NCBI RefSeq assembly: GCF_024802625.1
Contig: NZ_CP103371.1
Coordinates: 3,658,001-3,722,000 of the forward strand
Direction: 5' to 3'
DNA: 64,000 bases
Origin: Massilia sp. H6
GTDB lineage: Bacteria > Pseudomonadota > Gammaproteobacteria > Burkholderiales > Burkholderiaceae_D
Part shown: positions 57,844 to 64,000 of the stretch, in pieces
Numbering within the stretch: the stretch's first letter is position 1
Layout of the letters: each line of letters begins with the position of its first letter
Notes under the pieces: model-generated
Told to the model about the DNA's origin: nothing
Databases searched by the model: none
What the model saw: the letters and a program-made list of their open reading frames with translations, nothing else
Program-made: the position numbers and the translations under genes

Positions 57844-60789
57844 ATGCGCATCGTTATCGACCTGCTTGAACACCACGGCCGCGTGGACTCCGCCGCGCTG
57901 GCATTGACGCAAGAACTGCTGCGCCGCGCCGGCGCGCGCGAGGTGCATCTCGCCCTGCCACTGCTCGATCCGGTCAGCCTGCAGACCCTGCGCGCCAGCG
58001 GCCTGCTGCCGCGCGAGCGGGTGCGCGCCTTCGACCTGCCGGCGGGCGGGCGCGTGCGCGCGCTGGTGCGCCGGCATGCGCTGGCCGGCCTGCGGCCCGA
58101 TGTAGTGCTGGTGCCGGTACGTGCGCTGCGCAGGCACGGCGCCGCGACGCCCGCGGCGGCCCCGCTGCCCTGCCCGGTACTCGAGACCGAATGCCGCGGG
58201 GTCGATATCGACGCGCTGCTGGCCGCGCTCGACGCCAGCGCCGGAGAACAGGCACCAATCCAGCACCAGGCCGCGCGCCCGCGGCTGGCCTACGTGTCGC
58301 CGCTGCCGCCGGAAAAATCCGGCATCGCCGACTACAGCGCCGAACTGGTGCCGCAACTGGCGCATTACTATGACATCGAGCTGGTGGTGGAGCAGGACCA
58401 GCAACAGGTCACCGACCCGCGCCTGGCCGGCTTGCCGCTGCGCGACGCCGGCTGGCTGCGCGAGCACGCGCACGAGTTCGACCACGTGCTCTACCACTTC
58501 GGCAACTCGCACGCACACAAGCACATGTTCGAACTGGTGCGCGAGGTACCCGGCATCGTGGTGCTGCACGACTTCTACCTGTCCGGCGTGCTCGACAACC
58601 TCGAGCGCGAGCAATACCTGGACAAGGGCTTTCTGCAGGCGCTGTACGAATCGCACGGCTACACCGGCGTGCTCGGCCACCGCCGCGAAGGCCGTAATCC
58701 GTCGATCTGGAAATACCCGCTCAACAAGGGCGTGCTCGATAATGCCCTGGGCGTGATCGTCCATTCCGATTTTTCGCGCGAACTGGCAGTGCAGTGGTAC
58801 GGCCCCGGCGCGGCCGACACCTGGCGCACCATTGCGCTGCTGCGCGGCAGGCCGGAGGGCGCCATGGCGCAGCAGGGGCCGGCTGCCGCGCGCAGTCATG
58901 CGCGTGAGCGCCTGGGGCTGGACGAGAAGGCCTTCGTGGTCGCCACGTTCGGCATGCTCGGGCGCACCAAGCTCAACGCGGAGCTGCTGGAAGCCTTCCT
59001 GGCCTCGCCGCTGGCGCTCGACCCCGACTGCCACCTGGTGTTCGTGGGCGAGAACGATCCGGGCCCGTATGGCGCGCAACTGCGCGAGCAGATCCTGGCC
59101 AGCCCGGCCGCCGGACGGATCCGCATCACGGGCTTCGTCGATGCCGCGGTTTACGCGCATTACCTGGATGCAGCCGACGCCGCGGTACAGCTGCGCTCGT
59201 CAACCCGGGGCGAGACGTCGGCGGCGGTGCTCGACTGCTTGCTGTATGGGCTGCCGACGGTGGTCAACGCGCACGGCTCGACCGCCTCGCTGCCTGATAC
59301 GCTGCTGCTCAAGCTGCCCGACGAATTCGCGGTCGGCCAACTGGCCGAGGCACTGGCCCGGCTGCGCGGCGACCCAGCACTGCGCAGCCGCCTGGGCGCC
59401 CGTGCGCGCGCGCACATGGCCGAACACCATGCGCCGGCCCATGTCGGCGCCCTGTACCGCGACGCCATCGAGGGCTTCGCCCACCGCGGCGAGCCGGTTG
59501 CCTACCAGGACCTGGTAACTGCCGTGGCCCCCCTGTGCCCGACGCAGGAATTGCAGCAGCTGGCGGCCGCGATCGCGTTCAACCGCGCCCCTGCGCAGCC
59601 GCGCCAGCTGCTGGTCGATGTTTCGGCCGTGGTGCAGTCCGATCTCAAGACCGGCATCCAGCGCGTGGTACGCAGCATCCTGCTGGCGCTGATCGCCGAC
59701 CCGCCGGCCGGTTTCCGGATCGAGCCGGTGTATTCCACCGGGGGCAACCGCAGCTACCTGTACGCGCGCCGTTTCGGACTGAGTCTGGTGGGCGAGACCG
59801 AGCTGGCACTGGAAGACGCGCCCGTGGACCTGCACCCCGGCGACCTGTTCTTCGGCCTCGATTTGTTCACCACCGGCACTTCGCAGAACGAGAACCTGCT
59901 GCTGTCGATGCGCGACCGCGGCGTGGGCATCTATTTCGTGGTGTTCGACATCCTGCCGATGTTGCGCCCGGATGTGTTTCCTTTCGGTGCAGAGCAATAT
60001 TTTGGCGAATTCCTGCGCACCGTGCACAAGGTCTCGGACGGGGTGCTGTGCATCTCGCGCGCGGTGGCCGACGAACTGGGCGACTGGATCGAGCGCCAGG
60101 GCCTGCAACGTCGCACACCCTTGCAGCTCGGCCACTTCCACCTCGGCGCCGACATCAATGCCAGCGCCCCGAGCTTCGGCCTGCCGCCCGATGCCGACCA
60201 TGTACTGGCCGCGCTGGGCGAGCGCCCAAGCTTCCTGATGGTGGGCACCGTAGAGCCGCGCAAGGGCCATACCCAGGCGCTGGCCGCCTTCGAACTGCTG
60301 TGGCAACGCGGCGAGGACGTCAACCTCGTGGTAGTCGGCAAGCAGGGCTGGATGATGGAAAAGCTGTGCGAGCGCATGGACGCGCATCCGGAAAAATCCA
60401 GGCGCCTGTTCTGGCTGCCGGGGATCTCGGACGAGATGCTGCTCAAGCTGTACGACGGCTCGGCCGCCCTGCTGGCGCCGTCGGAAGGCGAAGGCTTCGG
60501 CCTGCCGCTGATCGAGGCGGCCCAGAAAGGCATCCCGATCCTGGCGCGCAGCCTGCCAGTATTTCGCGAAGTGGCGGGCGAGCACGCTTTCTATTTCGAC
60601 GGACTGGACCCGCAGGACCTGGCCAGTGCAGTCAGCGCCTGGCTGGGGCTGCAGCAAGCCAGAAAGACGCCGCAGTCGGTCGGCATGCCGTGGCTGACCT
60701 GGGATGGCAGCGCGAAGCAGGCACTCGATGCCCTGGTGGGCCAGCAGTGGTACCGCACGCTACCGGGAACGGAGGACCGCCTTGCTTGA
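57844..60789 (+). CDS. Tandem GT4 glycosyltransferase (two catalytic modules)
   Basis: A 981-residue cytosolic protein. After an N-terminal helical part (about 1-135) come two GT-B modules. The first (about 140-570) starts PRLAYVSPLPPEKSGIADYSAEL and has VATFGMLGRTKLNAELLEAF. The second (about 590-975) starts LLVDVSAVVQSDLKTGIQRVVRS and has FLMVGTVEPRKGHTQALAAF and the donor motif SEGEGFGLPLIEA (E-x7-E). The layout resembles bifunctional mannosyltransferases such as WbdA of E. coli O9a that build the repeat. ATG 57844 (MRIVIDLLEHHG) fits; an upstream open frame inside the FkbM gene is not conserved. Confidence 0.86.
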   Translation: MRIVIDLLEHHGRVDSAALALTQELLRRAGAREVHLALPLLDPVSLQTLRASGLLPRERVRAFDLPAGGRVRALVRRHALAGLRPDVVLVPVRALRRHGAATPAAAPLPCPVLETECRGVDIDALLAALDASAGEQAPIQHQAARPRLAYVSPLPPEKSGIADYSAELVPQLAHYYDIELVVEQDQQQVTDPRLAGLPLRDAGWLREHAHEFDHVLYHFGNSHAHKHMFELVREVPGIVVLHDFYLSGVLDNLEREQYLDKGFLQALYESHGYTGVLGHRREGRNPSIWKYPLNKGVLDNALGVIVHSDFSRELAVQWYGPGAADTWRTIALLRGRPEGAMAQQGPAAARSHARERLGLDEKAFVVATFGMLGRTKLNAELLEAFLASPLALDPDCHLVFVGENDPGPYGAQLREQILASPAAGRIRITGFVDAAVYAHYLDAADAAVQLRSSTRGETSAAVLDCLLYGLPTVVNAHGSTASLPDTLLLKLPDEFAVGQLAEALARLRGDPALRSRLGARARAHMAEHHAPAHVGALYRDAIEGFAHRGEPVAYQDLVTAVAPLCPTQELQQLAAAIAFNRAPAQPRQLLVDVSAVVQSDLKTGIQRVVRSILLALIADPPAGFRIEPVYSTGGNRSYLYARRFGLSLVGETELALEDAPVDLHPGDLFFGLDLFTTGTSQNENLLLSMRDRGVGIYFVVFDILPMLRPDVFPFGAEQYFGEFLRTVHKVSDGVLCISRAVADELGDWIERQGLQRRTPLQLGHFHLGADINASAPSFGLPPDADHVLAALGERPSFLMVGTVEPRKGHTQALAAFELLWQRGEDVNLVVVGKQGWMMEKLCERMDAHPEKSRRLFWLPGISDEMLLKLYDGSAALLAPSEGEGFGLPLIEAAQKGIPILARSLPVFREVAGEHAFYFDGLDPQDLASAVSAWLGLQQARKTPQSVGMPWLTWDGSAKQALDALVGQQWYRTLPGTEDRLA

Positions 60790-60966
60790 ACGCATTGCTG
60801 GCAAGCTGTGGCAGCCGCACGTCACCGACCGCGGTGGCAGGCAGCCGTCGGGCAAGCCAATGTGGCGAGCAGCGAGGCTGGCGCAAATCCAGCCGCCAGG
60901 ATTTTGCCATCCTTGCGGTATGCTCACGCGCACGCCCCATATGCACCACCTATCGACTTGTACGCC

Positions 60967-61992
60967 ATGAACGCACCCAATATCACCAGCATGAACGCCC
61001 CAATCCGCCGCGCCTTTGGCAGCGCGGACGCGATCGCGGTCGTGATCCCGTGCTACAAGGTCACCCGCCACATCCTGGGCGTGATCGAGGGCATCGGCCC
61101 CGAAGTCGCGCGCATCTACGTCGTCGACGACAAGTGCCCGGACGCCAGCGGCGCCTTCGTGCGCGCCAACTGCCATGATCCGCGCGTGACCGTGCTGGAA
61201 CATACCGAGAACCAGGGCGTCGGCGGCGCTGTCATGACCGGCTACCGCGCCGCGATCGCCGATGGCGCCAAGGTGATGGTCAAGATCGACGGCGACGGCC
61301 AGATGGACGGCGCCCTGCTGCCGAACTTCGTGGCGCCGATCCTGGCTGGCGAAGCCGACTACACCAAGGGCAACCGTTTCTTCAACCTGGAGCGGATCGG
61401 GGCGATGCCGCCGATGCGCCTGTTCGGCAATGCCGTGCTGTCGCTGATGACCAAGCTGTCTTCGGGCTACTGGGACCTGTTCGACCCTACCAACGGCTAC
61501 ACGGCGATCCATGCCGATGCGGCGCGCTACCTGCCTTTCGAGAAGATCAGCAAACGCTATTTCTTCGAATCGGACATGCTGTTCCGCCTTAACATTCTCG
61601 GCGCGGTGGTGTCGGACGTGCCGATGGACGCTGTCTATGGCGACGAGGTGAGCAACCTGAAGATTTCCAAGATCGTCACCGAATTCTTTTCCAAGCATGT
61701 GCGCAATTTCGGCAAGCGCCTGTTCTACAATTACTACCTGCGCAACATGTCGGTCGCCTCGATCGAACTGCCGCTCGGGATCCTGCTGCTGGCCTTCGGC
61801 GCCGTTTTCGGCATCTCGCACTGGATCGTCTCGGCACGCTCGGGCGTCGAGACGCCGGCCGGTACCGTCATGCTGGCCGCACTGCCGGTAATCATGGGCG
61901 TGCAGCTGATCCTGGCCTTCCTGGCGCACGACGTGGCCTCGGTGCCGCGCCACCCGCTGCACAAGAAAACCCTGTACCGCAGCAGCACATGA
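60967..61992 (+). CDS. Family 2 glycosyltransferase with C-terminal membrane helices (polyprenyl-phosphate sugar type)
   Basis: A 341-residue enzyme. GT-A core (about 20-235): AIAVVIPCYKVTRHILGVIE, YVVDDKCPDASG, VKIDGDGQMDG (DxD-type) and the acceptor segment FDPTNGYTAIHADAA. Two hydrophobic segments at the C-terminus (SIELPLGILLLAFGAVFGI; GTVMLAALPVIMGVQLILAF) anchor it in the membrane, as in GtrB/DPM-type enzymes that transfer a sugar to undecaprenyl phosphate. The ATG at 60967 is chosen over an upstream 53-residue extension. The next gene, a GtrA-like flippase, overlaps by four bases, supporting the assignment. Confidence 0.88.
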   Translation: MNAPNITSMNAPIRRAFGSADAIAVVIPCYKVTRHILGVIEGIGPEVARIYVVDDKCPDASGAFVRANCHDPRVTVLEHTENQGVGGAVMTGYRAAIADGAKVMVKIDGDGQMDGALLPNFVAPILAGEADYTKGNRFFNLERIGAMPPMRLFGNAVLSLMTKLSSGYWDLFDPTNGYTAIHADAARYLPFEKISKRYFFESDMLFRLNILGAVVSDVPMDAVYGDEVSNLKISKIVTEFFSKHVRNFGKRLFYNYYLRNMSVASIELPLGILLLAFGAVFGISHWIVSARSGVETPAGTVMLAALPVIMGVQLILAFLAHDVASVPRHPLHKKTLYRSST

Positions 61993-62378
61993 CAGTGGCG
62001 CAATTGGCTTCGCGCTTGCTGTCGCGCCAGTTTGCCGTTTTCATCGGCGGCGGGCTGCTGTGCGCGCTGGTCGACGTCGGCCTGATGCAGCTGCTGCTCA
62101 GCGGCGGCATGGCCAGCACGGCCGCCGCCAGCGCAGGCTTCGGCGCCGGGCTGCTAGTGAACTATGCCTTCCACAGCCGTGTTACCTTCAACACTGCGGC
62201 CAGCCCGGCCAATTTCACGCGCTACCTGTGCGTGGTGGGGGTGAACTACTTGCTCACCATCGGCTGCGTGGCGCTGGCCGAGGCCAACTTAGACAACCCG
62301 CTGCTAGGAAAGCTGCTGTCGCTGCCGCTGGTGGCAGTGAACGGCTATCTGCTCAGCAAATACTGGATCTTCAAGTGA
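61989..62378 (+). CDS. GtrA-family membrane protein
   Basis: A 129-residue, four-helix protein (RQFAVFIGGGLLCALVDVGLM, LVNYAFHSRVTF, VGVNYLLTIGCVALAEA, VNGYLLSKYWIF). The NY-x-HS-RxTF and KYWIF motifs are characteristic. GtrA proteins flip polyprenyl-phosphate-linked sugars made by a GtrB partner, here the preceding gene. The start overlaps that gene by four bases; the stop overlaps the next start (TGATG). Confidence 0.92.
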   Translation: MTVAQLASRLLSRQFAVFIGGGLLCALVDVGLMQLLLSGGMASTAAASAGFGAGLLVNYAFHSRVTFNTAASPANFTRYLCVVGVNYLLTIGCVALAEANLDNPLLGKLLSLPLVAVNGYLLSKYWIFK

Positions 62379-63247
62379 TGCAGCCGATGCACTTTGCGCC
62401 CGTACGCAACGACCCCGCCGCCCTGGCCCGATACGGCGCGCTGTTCGCCGCCTGCTTCCCCGATAGCGGCAAATTCACGCCCGCCTACCTCGACTGGCTG
62501 TATGTGGCCAATCCGGACGGCGCCGCGCTCGGTTTCGACGCCTGGGATGGCGAGCGCCTCGCCGCCCACTACGTGTGCGTGCCGGCGCGCGCCTGGGTCG
62601 AGGGCCGGGAAGTGCTGGTGCTGCTGTCGCTCAATACGGCGACCCATCCCGACTACCAGGGCAAGGGGCTGTTCACCAAGCTGGCGGCGATGACCTACGA
62701 AGCAGGCGCCCAGGCCGGTTTCGACGGCGTGTATGGCGTAGCCAACGCCAACAGCACCCCGGGCTTCGTGCGCAAGCTCGGCTTCCAGCTGGTGCGTCCA
62801 CTGGAAGCGCGCGTGGGCCTTGGCCGCCTGCGGCATGCGCCCAAGCCGCAGGCCAGCGCGCTGTCATTCGAACGCAGCTGGACACCGGAAACGCTGGCGT
62901 GGCGCTGCGCCAACCCGCACAACCGCGTACACGCGGTACCCGGTCACGGCGGCAAGCCTCTGCAACTGCATGCGGCGGCCATGGGCAGCTTGATTCCGGC
63001 CTACGCCGAACTGGAAGCGCCAGCTGCGACAGCGCCGATCGCCGGCGCAACGTCCGTGCTGTCGCCGCTGCGCCTGTTTATCGGATTGGCGCCGGACGCC
63101 ACCAGCAGCTACTGGAATTACGCCAGCATCCCGATGCGGCTGCGGCCCTCGCCGCTGAACCTGATCTGGCGCGCATTCGCGTCGCACACCCCTGCCCTCG
63201 ACCCGCGCCGCATTGCGTTTAGCTTCCTCGACTTCGATGCCTACTGA
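62378..63247 (+). CDS. GNAT-type N-acetyltransferase-like protein
   Basis: A 289-residue cytosolic protein. The acetyl-CoA-binding turn is visible in NTATHPDYQGKGLFTKLAAM (about 85-110), followed by GVANANSTPGFVRKLGF, the usual end of the GNAT core. The C-terminal half (about 150-289) is not recognisable beyond a fold similar to FemX/Eis-type two-domain transferases. The ATG at 62378 overlaps the gtrA stop; longer open frames upstream inside gtrA are not real. It may acylate an amino sugar of the glycan, which is inferred from context. Confidence 0.8.
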   Translation: MQPMHFAPVRNDPAALARYGALFAACFPDSGKFTPAYLDWLYVANPDGAALGFDAWDGERLAAHYVCVPARAWVEGREVLVLLSLNTATHPDYQGKGLFTKLAAMTYEAGAQAGFDGVYGVANANSTPGFVRKLGFQLVRPLEARVGLGRLRHAPKPQASALSFERSWTPETLAWRCANPHNRVHAVPGHGGKPLQLHAAAMGSLIPAYAELEAPAATAPIAGATSVLSPLRLFIGLAPDATSSYWNYASIPMRLRPSPLNLIWRAFASHTPALDPRRIAFSFLDFDAY

Positions 63248-64000
63248 GACCGGTCCTGCGAGCGCTCCGGCCGCGCTGTTCCTGTTCGCCCACCAGGACG
63301 ACGAGTTCGGCGTGTTCCAGCGCATCCTCGACTGCCGCGCACGCGGGCTGCGCGTGGCCTGCGCCTACCTGACCGATGGCCGCACGGCAAGCGCCAGCGC
63401 CGAGCAGCGCAACAGCGAATCGCTGGCGGTGCTGGCCGGGCTTGGCGTGGCGGCGCAAGACGTGTATTTCGCCGGTCTCGAACTGGGTATCGGCGACGCG
63501 CAGTTGCCACTGCATCTGGAGCGCGCAGCGGGATGGATCGGGCGCTGGCTCGACCGCTACCGGCTAATCGACTCGCTGCACGTCACCGCCTGGGAAGGCG
63601 GTCACCACGACCACGACGCGCTGCATGCGCTGGCGGTATTGCAGGCCGCCGCGCGCGGCCTGTTGGCGCGCACCTGGCAGTTCTCGCTGTACCAGGCGCG
63701 CGGCTTGCCCGGCCCGCTGTTCCGGGTGCTGGCGCCGCTGCCGGCCAACGGACCGGCGCGCGCCACGCCAATTCCATGGCGCGCCCGCCTGCGCCACCTG
63801 CGCGCCTGCCTGTCCTACCCGTCGCAGCGCACGACCTGGATCGGGCTGTTCCCGTTCGTGGCGCTGCACTATCTGCTGCGCGGCGTCGAGCAACTGCAGC
63901 CGGTCGCCATCGCGCGCCTGGCCGAACGCCCGCACGCCGGTGCCCTGTATTACGAAAAACGCCAGTTCTTTACCTGGCCCCAGTTAGACGCCGCGCTCGC
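63237..64000 (+). CDS. PIG-L family deacetylase, 3' truncated by the window
   Basis: Zinc-dependent N-deacetylase of the PIG-L/LmbE group acting on N-acetyl sugars. The metal-binding motif AHQDDE is at residues 18-23, and the distal zinc ligand lies in EGGHHDHDALH (about 118-128). The ATG at 63237 overlaps the preceding gene's stop by 11 bases and directly leads to the first beta-strand (AALFLFAHQDDEF). At least 254 residues are coded before the sequence ends; the frame is still open. In context it likely deacetylates a sugar of the exported glycan or its precursor. Confidence 0.9.
   Translation, partial: MPTETGPASAPAALFLFAHQDDEFGVFQRILDCRARGLRVACAYLTDGRTASASAEQRNSESLAVLAGLGVAAQDVYFAGLELGIGDAQLPLHLERAAGWIGRWLDRYRLIDSLHVTAWEGGHHDHDALHALAVLQAAARGLLARTWQFSLYQARGLPGPLFRVLAPLPANGPARATPIPWRARLRHLRACLSYPSQRTTWIGLFPFVALHYLLRGVEQLQPVAIARLAERPHAGALYYEKRQFFTWPQLDAAL

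Overview
The window is GC-rich, densely coded bacterial DNA. Its gene content and order (purD, hemF, nadD, rsfS, rlmH, maf, rng; a dnaE with trhO nearby; DUF4214 proteins with a type I secretion system) fit a betaproteobacterium of the Oxalobacteraceae, most like Massilia/Telluria/Duganella. This placement is by recall of gene content, not by a search. No rRNA, tRNA, CRISPR array, insertion sequence or phage gene was seen.

Layout. 1-6320: a compact housekeeping run, with purD truncated by the window edge, then hemF, nadD, rsfS, rlmH, maf and rng. 6335-12128: signalling genes, namely a hybrid histidine kinase, a divergent NarL-type kinase, a small unknown gene and a double-domain KaiC-like ATPase. 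12136-22743: a minus-strand formate/oxyanion unit (oxalate/formate-type MFS carrier, fused FdsG-FdsB subunit, FdsA-type catalytic subunit, fdhD, tupB, tupC, tupA) with a divergent ModE-like regulator. It looks like a self-contained NAD-linked, probably tungsten-using formate dehydrogenase module with its own metal uptake. 22740-35184: a small unknown gene, a glycosidase-reductase fusion, LPS genes (waaL-like, msbA, a GT2 enzyme), a DUF5694-like protein, dnaE and a membrane acyltransferase. 35325-36215: trhO.

36242-53718 is the most interesting region. It holds three cysteine-free DUF4214 proteins: a 1163-residue Ig-like adhesin, a 193-residue single-module protein and a 644-residue Ala/Thr-rich S-layer-like protein. 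With them are a complete type I secretion operon (ABC, HlyD-type adaptor, TolC-type channel), a FecR protein, a CHASE2 class III adenylate cyclase, a TPR/beta-barrel protein, a VanZ-like protein and a Crp-family regulator. Three perfect TGTGA-N6-TCACA boxes lie upstream of the secretion operon, the S-layer-like gene and fecR. Each sits 20-22 bp before a plausible -10 element. The Crp protein has the matching R-E-x3-R recognition helix and a cAMP-type phosphate-binding cassette. A variant box lies exactly 22 bp before the TATAAT of the next operon. The sequence therefore suggests a local cAMP circuit (cyclase, regulator, boxes) controlling surface-layer export and polysaccharide synthesis.

54404-64000: an ABC-dependent polysaccharide cluster: Wzm, Wzt with a C-terminal cargo domain, an FkbM methyltransferase carrying a coiled coil, a tandem GT4 glycosyltransferase, a GT2 plus GtrA pair, a GNAT-like protein and a PIG-L deacetylase cut by the window end. 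Intergenic regions of this half carry several strong inverted repeats and intrinsic terminators, listed separately.
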